From the NCBI GenBank assembly GCA_017515345.1, contig JAFWFZ010000008.1, positions 1 to 64,000 on the forward strand: 64,000 nucleotides of DNA. Direction: 5' to 3'. Below are positions 47,652 through 55,858 of the stretch, in pieces. The position numbers and the translations under genes were made by a program. A model generated the notes under the pieces. The model was not told the DNA's origin. It was given only the letters and a program-made list of their open reading frames with translations, and did no database searches. The number at the start of each line of letters is the position of its first letter. Positions within the stretch are counted from its first letter, which is position 1. Source of the DNA: Oscillospiraceae bacterium. GTDB taxonomy: Bacteria > Bacillota > Clostridia > Oscillospirales > Oscillospiraceae.

Positions 47652-49040
47652 ATGCCAGACAGCAAAGATTACTGGAAGGAGCTGCTCGGAGACGACGCGG
47701 CGCAGGGGCCTTCGGGCTCCGTCCCGCCCGCCGGAGCAGGCTCCCCCGACGATACCGGGAACGGGACGCCGCCCGCGCCGGCCGATGATACCGGCTCCCT
47801 GCAGGAGTCCGGCCGTTTCCGTGATATCCCCCTGACATATCAGGAGCCCGCCGCTCCCGACGAGGGCGAATACCTGACCGAGGAGCCGAACCGGCAAGAA
47901 CAGGACGATCAGGACACCGGGCCGGAGAATTTCAGGGTGGACTTCGACTTTGACGGAGAATACAGAGACGCGGAGGTCCCGAATCCCATCCGGTTCCGGC
48001 GCGAAAAGCGCACCGGTTGCGTGGGAGGGATCCTTTACGCCCTTTTCATCATATGCGTGGGGCTGGCCGCCGCCGCCCTGCTGTGGCTCGCCACCACCGA
48101 CATCTTCGGTTTCGGCAAGGAGACCCGCTCCGTGGAGATCACGATCCCCGATGATTACGATATCGAACAGGTCACCGATATCCTCTACGAAAACAACATC
48201 ATCAAGTACAAGTGGCTGTTCAAGCTCTACGCCAAATTCTCCCACGCGGAGGAGAAGATCTCCTCCGGCACCTACCAGATCATCTCCAGCAACGACTATT
48301 TCGCGCTGGTAAACGGACTCACCTCCAGCGGCGGCACCCTGGTGGAGACCGACCTCATCACCATCCCCGAGGGCTTCTCCATGAAGCAGATCTTTGAGCT
48401 GCTGGAGAGGAACGAGGTCTGCTCCGCCGACGAGCTGTGGGAGTGCGCGGCAAACCATGACTTCGATTACAGCTTCCTGTCACGGGGCACCCTGGGCGAC
48501 CGGCACAGGCTGGAGGGCTTCCTCTTCCCGGATACGTACAAATTCTATGTGAACGACGAGCCTGAGCGCGTCATTGACAAGTTCCTCGCCAACTTCAAGA
48601 ACCGGTTCTCGGATGAATACATGGAGCGGGCGGGCGAGCTGGGCTACTCCGTGAAGCAGGTGCTGACCATCGCCTCCATGATCGAGCGCGAGGCGGCGGA
48701 CGACGACGAGCGCGACCTGATCGCCTCCGTCATCTACAACCGTCTCCGGGATCCCGATTCCTTCCCCTACCTCCAGATCGACGCCACCATCTACTACGCC
48801 ATCGAGGAGACGGGCGAGGCGTTCAGCCTGGATATCGACAGCCCGTACAACACCTACACCTCCACCGGCCTGCCGCCCGGACCCATCTGCAGCCCGGGCA
48901 ACGCCTCCATCCGCGCCGCCCTGTATCCGCAGGAGACCGAGTACTACTACTACGCTCTCTCCACCAGCGGCTACCACGAGTTCTTCACCTACCGCAGCGC
49001 CTTTGAGGAGTTCGTCAACAGTGATGAGTACGGCGGATAA
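47652..49040 (+). CDS. mltG: Endolytic peptidoglycan transglycosylase MltG (YceG-like)
   Basis: A 462-residue membrane-anchored lytic transglycosylase that releases nascent glycan strands. An acidic, Pro/Gly-rich cytoplasmic N-terminus (1-125) leads to a membrane helix near 132-155. The LysM-like region follows, and the catalytic domain starts at about residue 330. There SMIEREA carries the catalytic Glu, followed by SVIYNRLRD, YLQIDATIYYAI and TSTGLPPGPICSPGNASI. The cytoplasmic extension is longer than in most MltG proteins. The last 17 bases overlap the U32 gene. Confidence 0.93.
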   Translation: MPDSKDYWKELLGDDAAQGPSGSVPPAGAGSPDDTGNGTPPAPADDTGSLQESGRFRDIPLTYQEPAAPDEGEYLTEEPNRQEQDDQDTGPENFRVDFDFDGEYRDAEVPNPIRFRREKRTGCVGGILYALFIICVGLAAAALLWLATTDIFGFGKETRSVEITIPDDYDIEQVTDILYENNIIKYKWLFKLYAKFSHAEEKISSGTYQIISSNDYFALVNGLTSSGGTLVETDLITIPEGFSMKQIFELLERNEVCSADELWECAANHDFDYSFLSRGTLGDRHRLEGFLFPDTYKFYVNDEPERVIDKFLANFKNRFSDEYMERAGELGYSVKQVLTIASMIEREAADDDERDLIASVIYNRLRDPDSFPYLQIDATIYYAIEETGEAFSLDIDSPYNTYTSTGLPPGPICSPGNASIRAALYPQETEYYYYALSTSGYHEFFTYRSAFEEFVNSDEYGG

Positions 49041-50244
49041 GGCGCCGGAGCTGCTGTCCCCCGCCGGAGACAGGGAACGTCTGGACATGGCGCTGGCCTA
49101 CGGGGCCGACGCCGTGTACCTGGCGGGCACGCGCTTCGGCATGCGCGCCGCGGCGGGCAACTTCGACCGGGACGCGCTCCGCGCCGCCGTGGAAAAAAGC
49201 CACAGCGCGGGCGTGAAGGTCTATGTCACGGTGAACACCCTCCCCCGGAACGACGAGCTGCCGGAGCTGCCGGGCTTTCTGGAATACCTGGAGGAGATCG
49301 GGGCGGACGCGGTCATCGCCGCGGACATGGGCGTTATGGCCCTGTGCCGGAAATACGCGCCGTCCGTGCGCATCCACGTGAGCACTCAGGCGGGCGTCAC
49401 GAATTACGCCGCCGCCCGCGCCTTTCACGACCTGGGCGCGAAGCGGATCGTGCTTGCGCGGGAGCTGACGCTCCCGGAGATCGCCGGTATCCGGGAAAAC
49501 ACGCCGGAGGATCTGGAGCTGGAGGCGTTCGTCCACGGGGCCATGTGCGTGTCCTTCTCCGGGCGGTGCCTCCTGTCCAACTACCTCACAGGGCGGGACG
49601 CCAACCGGGGCGAGTGCGCCCAGCCCTGCCGATGGCGCTACCGCCTCGTGGAGGAGCAGCGGCCGGACGAGCCCCTGGAGATCACGGAGGACGGCGGCAC
49701 CTTTCTCCTCAACTCCCGCGACCTGTGCATGATCGAACATCTGCGGGAGCTGCGGGACGCGGGCGTGGGCAGCTTCAAGATCGAGGGGCGGATGAAGTCC
49801 TTCTACTACACGGCTGTGGTGACGAACGCCTATCGCCGCGCCATCGACTGCATGATGCGGGAGGAGCCTCTCCCCGACGTGTGGCGGCGGGAGGTCCTGA
49901 AGGTCAGCCACCGGGAATACTCCACCGGGTTTTACTTCGACAGTAACGGCCCCGGCCAGGTCTACTCCGACGCCATGTACACCTCCGAATGCGACGTGGC
50001 CGCGGTGGTGGAGGAGTGCGGCGGCGACGGCCTTGCCCGGGTGACCCAGCGGAACCGCTTCTTCCCCGGCGACACGCTGGAGCTGCTGACGCCGGACGCG
50101 GAGCCCATCGAATTCACCGCCGGTCCCCTGACGGACGCGGAGGGGGAAAACGTGGAGATCGCCAATCACCCCATGATGGAGCTTTGGATGCGCCTGCCCC
50201 GCCCGGCGCCGAGACTCTCCATCCTCCGGAAGGCGAGAACCTGA
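49024..50244 (+). CDS. Peptidase U32 family protein (RlhA/TrhP-like)
   Basis: A 406-residue protein. The U32 signature EAFVHGAMCVSFSGRCLLSN lies near residue 168, followed by GECAQPCRWRY with further conserved cysteines. Its N-terminal ELLSPAGDRERLDMALAYGA is standard. Members include the rRNA/tRNA hydroxylation factors RlhA and TrhP, which hold a metal cluster, and older collagenase annotations. ATG 49024 overlaps mltG; GTG 49021 is adjacent and equally possible. Shared transcription with mltG is likely. Confidence 0.9.
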   Translation: MSTADKAPELLSPAGDRERLDMALAYGADAVYLAGTRFGMRAAAGNFDRDALRAAVEKSHSAGVKVYVTVNTLPRNDELPELPGFLEYLEEIGADAVIAADMGVMALCRKYAPSVRIHVSTQAGVTNYAAARAFHDLGAKRIVLARELTLPEIAGIRENTPEDLELEAFVHGAMCVSFSGRCLLSNYLTGRDANRGECAQPCRWRYRLVEEQRPDEPLEITEDGGTFLLNSRDLCMIEHLRELRDAGVGSFKIEGRMKSFYYTAVVTNAYRRAIDCMMREEPLPDVWRREVLKVSHREYSTGFYFDSNGPGQVYSDAMYTSECDVAAVVEECGGDGLARVTQRNRFFPGDTLELLTPDAEPIEFTAGPLTDAEGENVEIANHPMMELWMRLPRPAPRLSILRKART

Positions 50245-50247
50245 CGA

Positions 50248-50276
50248 TTTACATAATCCAGTTTACATAACAATAT
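50248..50276 (+). promoter_or_regulatory. Tandem TTTACATAA repeats ahead of the scaffold pair
   Basis: TTTACATAA occurs at 50248-50256 and 50262-50270, 14 bases apart. The first repeat supplies TTTACA, 17 bases before CAATAT (50271-50276), so the repeats may be both a promoter and a regulator site. Confidence 0.4.
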
Positions 50277-50298
50277 TTTGGAAGGGAGACGTTTTCAA

Positions 50299-50991
50299 GT
50301 GAACTACTCATCCGAAGTAGAAAGCATGTGCCAGGTGGCAAAGGGCGCGTACCACGGCCCCGCCCCCATCCCGGAGGAGGGAAAATGGGTCAAGGCCATG
50401 GAGATCAAGGACATCTCCGGCCTCACCCACGGCGTCGGACGCTGCGCGCCGCAGCAGGGCGCCTGCAAGCTGACCCTCAACGTGAAGGACGGGATCATCG
50501 AGGAGGCGCTGGTGGAGACCATAGGTTGCAGCGGCATGACCCACTCCGCGGCCATGGCGGCTGAGATTCTCCCCGGCAAGACGCTCCTGGAGGCGCTGAA
50601 CACCGACCTGGTGTGCGACGCCATCAACGTGGCCATGCGGGAGCTGTTCCTGCAGATCGTCTACGGCCGCTCCCAGACGGCGTTTTCCGAAAACGGCCTG
50701 CCCATCGGCGCCAGCCTGGACGATCTGGGCAAGGGCCTGCGCAGCCAGATCGGCACCATGTTCAGCACAAAGCTCAAGGGCGCCCGGTATCTGGAGATGG
50801 CGGAGGGCTACATCACCCGCGTGGCACTGGACGAGGGGGACGAGATCATCGGCTACGAGTTCGTGAACCTGGGCAAGATGATGGAGTCCATCAAATCCGG
50901 CATGGACGCAAACGAGGCGCTGGAGAAGGCAAAGGGCAAATACGGCCGGTTCGATGAGGGCGTTCGCTTCATCGACCCCCGCCACGAATAA
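50299..50991 (+). CDS. NifU/IscU-like iron-sulfur scaffold protein
   Basis: A 230-residue protein. GTG 50299 is used because AAGGGAG lies 11 bases before it; an upstream TTG overlaps that site. Family landmarks are GVGRCAPQQGACKLTLNVKD, ETIGCSGMTHSAAMAAEIL near residue 83 (the Cys and Gly of a scaffold-type loop) and LNTDLVCDAINVAMRELFLQ near residue 102. It is longer than IscU, with a C-terminal helical extension. It is paired with the GGGtGRT gene, 15 bases on, an association repeatedly seen in Clostridia. Likely Fe-S assembly; the client is unknown. Confidence 0.8.
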   Translation: MNYSSEVESMCQVAKGAYHGPAPIPEEGKWVKAMEIKDISGLTHGVGRCAPQQGACKLTLNVKDGIIEEALVETIGCSGMTHSAAMAAEILPGKTLLEALNTDLVCDAINVAMRELFLQIVYGRSQTAFSENGLPIGASLDDLGKGLRSQIGTMFSTKLKGARYLEMAEGYITRVALDEGDEIIGYEFVNLGKMMESIKSGMDANEALEKAKGKYGRFDEGVRFIDPRHE

Positions 50992-51005
50992 GGGAGGCGC
51001 AGGAA

Positions 51006-52004
51006 ATGGCACTTTTTGAGAGCTACGATCAGAGGATCGACAAGGTCAATGCCGTGCTGAACGAGTACGGCATCCGCGATCTGGATGAGGCGAAGGCCAT
51101 CTGCGCCGAGCGGGGCTTCGACCCCTATCAGATCGCCAAGGGCGTGCAGCCCATCTGCTTTGAGGACGCAGGTTGGGCCTACACCGTGGGCTGCGCCATC
51201 GCGGTGAAGAAGGGCTGCAAAACAGCCGCCGAGGCCGCCGAGGCCATCGGCATCGGTCTGCAGGCGTTCTGCATCCCCGGCTCCGTGGCGGACGACCGCA
51301 AGGTTGGCCTGGGCCACGGCAACCTGGGGGCCATGCTCCTCTCCGAGGAGACGGAGTGCTTCGCGTTCCTGGCAGGGCACGAGTCCTTTGCCGCCGCCGA
51401 GGGCGCCATCGGCATCGCCAAGAGCGCCAACAAGGTGCGCAGAAAGCCCCTGCGGGTCATCCTCAACGGCCTGGGCAAGGACGCCGCCAAGATCATCAGC
51501 CGCATCAACGGCTTCACCTACGTGCAGACCCAGTTCGACTACTACACCGGCGAGCTGAACATCGTGGAGGAGATCGCCTACTCCCAGGGCGAGCGGGGCC
51601 AGGTCCGCTGCTACGGCGCCGACGATGTGCGCGAAGGCGTGGCCATCATGCACAGAGAGGGCGTGGACATCTCCATCACCGGCAACTCCACGAACCCCAC
51701 CCGGTTCCAGCACCCGGTGGCCGGCACCTATAAGAAGGAGTGCACCGCCATCGGCAAAAAATACTTCTCCGTGGCCTCCGGCGGCGGCACCGGCCGCACC
51801 CTGCACCCGGACAACATGGCCGCCGGCCCCGCCAGCTACGGCATGACCGACACCATGGGCCGCATGCACTCCGACGCCCAGTTCGCCGGCAGCTCCTCCG
51901 TCCCCGCCCACGTGGAGATGATGGGCTACATCGGCATGGGCAACAACCCCATGGTGGGCGCCACCGTGGCCTGCGCCGTCGCCGTGGAAGAGGCGATGAA
52001 ATAA
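51006..52004 (+). CDS. GGGtGRT protein
   Basis: A 332-residue soluble protein named for the GGGTGRT motif, seen here near residue 262 (SVASGGGTGRTLHPDNMAAG). Other constant parts are CFEDAGWAYTVGCAIAVKKG near residue 57, KVRRKPLRVILNGLGKDAAK near residue 143, and GMTDTMGRMHSDAQFAGSSS near residue 281. I know of no established activity. Its fixed pairing with a scaffold-like gene suggests Fe-S or cofactor chemistry. Start ATG 51006 follows GGGAGG. A strong terminator closes the pair. Confidence 0.82.
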   Translation: MALFESYDQRIDKVNAVLNEYGIRDLDEAKAICAERGFDPYQIAKGVQPICFEDAGWAYTVGCAIAVKKGCKTAAEAAEAIGIGLQAFCIPGSVADDRKVGLGHGNLGAMLLSEETECFAFLAGHESFAAAEGAIGIAKSANKVRRKPLRVILNGLGKDAAKIISRINGFTYVQTQFDYYTGELNIVEEIAYSQGERGQVRCYGADDVREGVAIMHREGVDISITGNSTNPTRFQHPVAGTYKKECTAIGKKYFSVASGGGTGRTLHPDNMAAGPASYGMTDTMGRMHSDAQFAGSSSVPAHVEMMGYIGMGNNPMVGATVACAVAVEEAMK

Positions 52005-52037
52005 GCGAAGGCTGCGGTGATTCGCAATCAAATAACC

Positions 52038-52069
52038 ACGGCCCCGGATCATCCGATCCGGGGCCGTTT
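52038..52069 (+). terminator. Terminator of the scaffold-GGGtGRT pair
   Basis: Perfect 13-base-pair stem ACGGCCCCGGATC with its complement and a four-base loop, then TTGCGTT. Confidence 0.75.
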
Positions 52070-52108
52070 GCGTTATTCAACTGCGGGGAACGCTTTCACG
52101 ATCCCGCT

Positions 52109-54148
52109 TTACTGCGGCAGCTTGCCCGCTTTTTCCAGCTCGTCGGCCACGTCGGCAAGGCCGTATTTCTCATACGTCTCCCTCGTGGGCCAGCCGGTCG
52201 CCTTGTCCCAGCCGCGCTTTTCGTAATACAGGTCCACGAAGTCGTTCCAGTCCTCCCAGGTGACGGTCTCCCCGTGGGCGTCGGGGTACTGCATGGTCGG
52301 GAAGATGGCGTTCACCTCCATGTCCCTGTCGCGGCCGAAGTTCCGGATGATGATGGCCCGGAACAGCAGCCTTGACCGCTCTGCCGCCTCGTTGAGCTCC
52401 TCCTGGGTCATGGGGATGCCCGTGGCGGCGGTGTACATGACGGACTCCATCTCCGGCCACCAGAGGTCGGGGCTCTGCCAGTCGCAGCACATGACGGAAT
52501 CCTTCATCTCCGCCTTGTTCTCATCCAGGACCACCGCGTCCAGCAGCAGGTCCGAGTGACAGGGATCGTCCTTATACTGAAGGAAATTCGTGTATTTGTC
52601 GTGGTGGTGGGCGATGGTCTGGGCGTCCCGGGTGGAGGTCATCAGCTCCAGGGACGTGGCAAGCCAGCCGGGCTTGGAAATGGTCCCCTCAAACCCGCGG
52701 CCCTGCCAGTGGTAGCTGTGGCCCCAGGCCGTCTCCAGGCTGACGGGCAGGTCCAGCCGCTTGCCCCCCAGCTCCTGGGAGAAGCGCCCGTGGTAGATGG
52801 CGTCGCCGTATTTCTCCTTGCCCAGGGTGCGGATGGCGCGGGCCATGCCTTCGGCAAAGATCGGTCCGTATTTGCCCCTGCGGTAGGTGATCATGTCGAG
52901 GAAGTATCTGACGAATTCCTCGTTCTCCACGTCCACCTCCATGCCGAAGTCCAGATCGTCCAGCAGCCCCTCCTGCTTCGCCATGGAGAGCCAGGTAAAG
53001 TACCAGACGATCACGTCCCACTTGTCGATGCCGTATTCGTTGCACATGTTCATCATAACGGCGCCCTTGTCGAAGTCTGGCTTCCAGAAATTCACGATGT
53101 CGCCCCGGACGGGCTTCATCAGGTCCTCGAAATAGGGGTCGTCCAGGCCGGGCTCCGGCGGCTCGCAGGAGAGCATCTTGCAGGCCAGCACGTGGTTCTC
53201 CGGCGTCTCATACGTCTGGCTGGGACGCCAGGAGCAGTCCTCCTTGTAGCCGTAGGCAAAGATGCCCACGCATTTCTCCACCTGGTTGATCTTCTCATCG
53301 GAGAAGGCGGACTTGATGCCCATCATCAGCCGGTTGCAGTGCTGGTTGCAGCCGTGGCTGCACGCCACCTGGCCGCGTCCCCAGCCCCCCTCCACGGGGA
53401 TCATGTTGCCGTCCATGCCGTGGGTCGTCTCCGGCACCACGGGGGTCTTGCGCATATAGGGATCGCCCATCCGCCTGCGCAGCTCAAACACCCGGGGGAT
53501 GTCAGCCGGCTTCACCGCGCCGCTGCCCAGGATGGAGATCGCCTTCAGGTTCTTGGAGCCGAACACCGCGCCGAAGCCGCTCTTGGCGGCCACGTTGTCG
53601 TTGGAGGTGGTCAGGGTGGCGTTTCGCATGAGGTTTTCACCGGCAGGGCCGATGACGATGCTCTGCACCTTTGGGCCGTGAATCTTCTCCAGGGCGTCCT
53701 GGGTGTCGTGCACCAGCATGCCCCACAGGTCGTCCGCCGGCAGGAACTGCACCGTGCCGTCCTGAATGAGGATGCGGGTATGGGTCGGGGCCTTCCCCTC
53801 CAGGATGAAGCCGTCGAAGCCCGCGAATTTCAGCTCCGCGCCCACGAAGCCGCCGATGCCGCTCCAGGCGTACTGCTCCGGATAGCTGTTGGGCGAGATG
53901 CCGGTGAACACGCTGCGCCCGCCGGTGGGGATCCCGGTGGCGCCGGTGGGGCCGGTCATGTAGATGAGCTTGTTCTCCGGGTCAAAGGCGCCCGTGCCGG
54001 GGGCCACCTCGTCCCAGAAGATCCGGTTGCACACGGTGCGTCCGCCGATGTATTTCGGCACGTATTTCGAGGTGGGGATCAGCTCAAAGGTCGATTCCGT
54101 CAGGTTGATGCGGACAATGCTGCCCACGTATCCGTAAAGCTCGCTCAC
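52109..54148 (-). CDS. Aldehyde:ferredoxin oxidoreductase (tungsten-pterin family)
   Basis: A 679-residue anaerobic oxidoreductase of the AOR/BamB family, expected to carry a tungsto-bispterin and one 4Fe-4S cluster. The N-domain reads YIGGRTVCNRIFWDEVAPGT then TGPTGATGIPTGGRS and GFVGAELKFAGFDGFILEGK. The Fe-S cysteines are ACSHGCNQHC near residue 265, with the distal Cys in MCCDWQSPD near residue 548. It is a little longer than classical AOR. It overlaps the ferredoxin gene by four bases. It may oxidise aldehydes to acids or act in an aromatic or acyl redox step; which is unknown. Confidence 0.88.
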   Translation of the reverse strand: MSELYGYVGSIVRINLTESTFELIPTSKYVPKYIGGRTVCNRIFWDEVAPGTGAFDPENKLIYMTGPTGATGIPTGGRSVFTGISPNSYPEQYAWSGIGGFVGAELKFAGFDGFILEGKAPTHTRILIQDGTVQFLPADDLWGMLVHDTQDALEKIHGPKVQSIVIGPAGENLMRNATLTTSNDNVAAKSGFGAVFGSKNLKAISILGSGAVKPADIPRVFELRRRMGDPYMRKTPVVPETTHGMDGNMIPVEGGWGRGQVACSHGCNQHCNRLMMGIKSAFSDEKINQVEKCVGIFAYGYKEDCSWRPSQTYETPENHVLACKMLSCEPPEPGLDDPYFEDLMKPVRGDIVNFWKPDFDKGAVMMNMCNEYGIDKWDVIVWYFTWLSMAKQEGLLDDLDFGMEVDVENEEFVRYFLDMITYRRGKYGPIFAEGMARAIRTLGKEKYGDAIYHGRFSQELGGKRLDLPVSLETAWGHSYHWQGRGFEGTISKPGWLATSLELMTSTRDAQTIAHHHDKYTNFLQYKDDPCHSDLLLDAVVLDENKAEMKDSVMCCDWQSPDLWWPEMESVMYTAATGIPMTQEELNEAAERSRLLFRAIIIRNFGRDRDMEVNAIFPTMQYPDAHGETVTWEDWNDFVDLYYEKRGWDKATGWPTRETYEKYGLADVADELEKAGKLPQ

Positions 54149-54621
54149 TGCTCTTCACCTCCTGAAATGTACAGGCACCGGACCGGGCACCACTGAATAC
54201 AGGCCGGTCCCTCCTCCCTGCCGCGGCAGAGGTCGCACTTTTTGGCCTTGCGCTGTGCCCTGTCCTTGCTCTTCACCAGGTTGATCCGCGGCGGATCCAT
54301 GACGCACGCCTTCCGGCACAGGCCGCAGCCGATGCATGCCTCCTCGTTGATGTAGACGATGCCGCGCTCGTCGATGCACATGGCTTCATCCTTTTTGGGG
54401 CAATTCTCATAGCAGGGATGATCCTCGCACTGCTGGCAGGCGTAGACGGTGTGGACCATGGTCCTGTGATCGCGGCCGAGAAAGATGCGGTTGTAGCTGG
54501 GGCTCACCGCGCCTTCATGGATCAGTCCGCAGGCGATTTCACAGGTGGCGCAGCCCGCGCAGAACGAATCATCCGGGGCGGTCTGAACGATATGGGGTCT
54601 GAATCGTCTCTCCTTTTCCAT
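54145..54621 (-). CDS. Four-cluster ferredoxin subunit (HycB/BamC-like)
   Basis: A 158-residue electron-transfer protein with four Cys groups: CAGCATCEIAC near residue 19, CQQCEDHPCYENCP near residue 59, CIGCGLCRKAC near residue 89, and CDLCRGREEGPACIQWCP near residue 127. Each ends with the usual remote Cys-Pro pairing. It should carry electrons from the AOR-type enzyme encoded four bases downstream in overlap, as in BamBC and formate dehydrogenase electron-transfer subunits. ATG 54621 follows GAGGAGG at eight bases. Confidence 0.87.
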   Translation of the reverse strand: MEKERRFRPHIVQTAPDDSFCAGCATCEIACGLIHEGAVSPSYNRIFLGRDHRTMVHTVYACQQCEDHPCYENCPKKDEAMCIDERGIVYINEEACIGCGLCRKACVMDPPRINLVKSKDRAQRKAKKCDLCRGREEGPACIQWCPVRCLYISGGEEQ

Positions 54622-54660
54622 AACAATTCCTCCTCAAGGTATCTTGATTACCCTACAGTC

Positions 54661-54689
54661 AGTATATTTGCCAAAAAACGCACTGTCAA
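54661..54689 (-). promoter_or_regulatory. Promoter of the ferredoxin-AOR operon
   Basis: TTGACA (54689-54684) and TATACT (54666-54661) on the minus strand with 17 bases between; the leader is about 30 bases. Confidence 0.75.
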
Positions 54690-54721
54690 CGGTTTTCATC
54701 GGCTGCCCGGCGTTCCCCGCA

Positions 54722-54757
54722 GAAAAAGAAGCGGCACAGCCGCAGCCGTACCGCTTC
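54722..54757 (-). terminator. Terminator of the efp-CD1247 unit
   Basis: On the minus strand GAAGCGG pairs with CCGCTTC around a GC-rich loop and runs into TTTTTC. Confidence 0.75.
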
Positions 54758-54778
54758 CAAACGCCGTTTGTAATGGGA

Positions 54779-55204
54779 TCATTCCTCGGGCTCGTCTTCC
54801 TCTTCCTCGTCCTCGTCCTCATCCTCGTCGAATTCGAATTCCAGCTTCTCGCCGCAGGAGGGGCAGGTGATCTCGCCCAGGTCCAGATCGGACTCGCAGA
54901 GCACGATGGTCTCGCCGCAGGAGGGGCACTCCACCTCGAACTCATAGTCCTCGTCCTCATCGCCGCAGCAGCAGTCGTCGCTGCAGCACCCGTCGTCCTC
55001 ATCCTCGTCGAAGAGAAGCTCCTCCACGTCGGACAGGTCCTCGGAAACGATGTCAAGCCCGTCGTTGAGATCCTCGATCTCCAGCGCCACATCCTCCAGA
55101 ATGTCGATGACGGTCTTGAGGATCTTGCCCTCCTTCGCATTCTCGTCGATGCCCATGCCCTCGGCCAGGCCCTTCAGGTAAGCAACCTTCTCGGAAACAG
55201 TCAT
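54779..55204 (-). CDS. CD1247-type acidic protein with zinc-ribbon pairs
   Basis: A 141-residue protein starting at 55204 after GGAGG. Residues 1-65 (MTVSEKVAYLKGLAEGMGID onward) match the CD1247 N-terminal helical domain of Clostridia. Then come an extremely acidic run, a CC-x3-CCC cluster (DDGCCSDDCCCGDEDED) and a zinc ribbon with CPSCGE twice. The tail is nearly all Asp and Glu. The cysteine cluster plus ribbon suggests a metal-bearing regulatory or anti-sigma-like role, unproven. It follows efp by 13 bases in one unit. Confidence 0.75.
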   Translation of the reverse strand: MTVSEKVAYLKGLAEGMGIDENAKEGKILKTVIDILEDVALEIEDLNDGLDIVSEDLSDVEELLFDEDEDDGCCSDDCCCGDEDEDYEFEVECPSCGETIVLCESDLDLGEITCPSCGEKLEFEFDEDEDEDEEEEDEPEE

Positions 55205-55217
55205 TTCGTCAGCCTCC

Positions 55218-55778
55218 TTATTTCGCTCTTTCAAGATACTCGCCCACGCGGGTGTCGATGCGGATGCGGTCGCCCGTGTTGATGAAGAGGGGCACCTTGA
55301 CCTCGGCCCCGGTCTCCAGCGTGGCGGGCTTCTGCACATTGGTGGCGGTGTCGCCCTTGAATCCGGGCTCGGTATCGGTGACCTCCAGGTCCACGAAGGT
55401 GGGCGGATCCACGTTGAACGCCTTGCCCTTGTAGGAGTAAATGGTGCAGGGCATATTCTCCTTGACGAACTTGAAGTTATCGCCGAGGATGCTTCCGTCA
55501 ATAGGCTCCAGCTCGTAGGTTTCCATGTCCATGAAGTAATAGAGGTTGCCGTCGTTGTAGCTGTACTCCATGGTCTTGCGCTCCACGAACGCCTCAGGGA
55601 ACTTGGCCGTGGGGTTGAACGAGGTCTCAGTCACAGCGCCGGTGATGACGTTCTTCATCTTGGTACGGACGAAGGCCGCGCCCTTGCCGGGCTTCACGTG
55701 CTGAAACTCCACAACCTGCATAACCTGTCCGTCCATCTCAAAGGTGACGCCGTTTCTGAAATCGCCAGCAGAAATCAT
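55218..55778 (-). CDS. efp: Elongation factor P
   Basis: A 186-residue translation factor that relieves stalling at polyproline stretches. It has the three-domain KOW/OB layout ([17 protein letters not shown] start; [13 protein letters not shown] loop with the tip Lys near residue 32; C-terminal [16 protein letters not shown]). The tip Lys is present; no modification genes such as epmA appear near it. It is the first gene of the unit with the CD1247-type gene. Confidence 0.97.
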   Translation of the reverse strand: MISAGDFRNGVTFEMDGQVMQVVEFQHVKPGKGAAFVRTKMKNVITGAVTETSFNPTAKFPEAFVERKTMEYSYNDGNLYYFMDMETYELEPIDGSILGDNFKFVKENMPCTIYSYKGKAFNVDPPTFVDLEVTDTEPGFKGDTATNVQKPATLETGAEVKVPLFINTGDRIRIDTRVGEYLERAK

Positions 55779-55822
55779 ATATTGATCCTCCCTGTGTATA
55801 GTATCGTTTGTTTTGATGATTC

Positions 55823-55851
55823 ATTCTATCCTATTTTCCCGCGCTTTGCAA
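55823..55851 (-). promoter_or_regulatory. Promoter of efp
   Basis: TTGCAA (55851-55846) and TAGAAT (55828-55823) on the minus strand with 17 bases between. It lies directly behind the stop of the peptidase gene. Confidence 0.65.
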
Positions 55852-55858
55852 GGTATAA

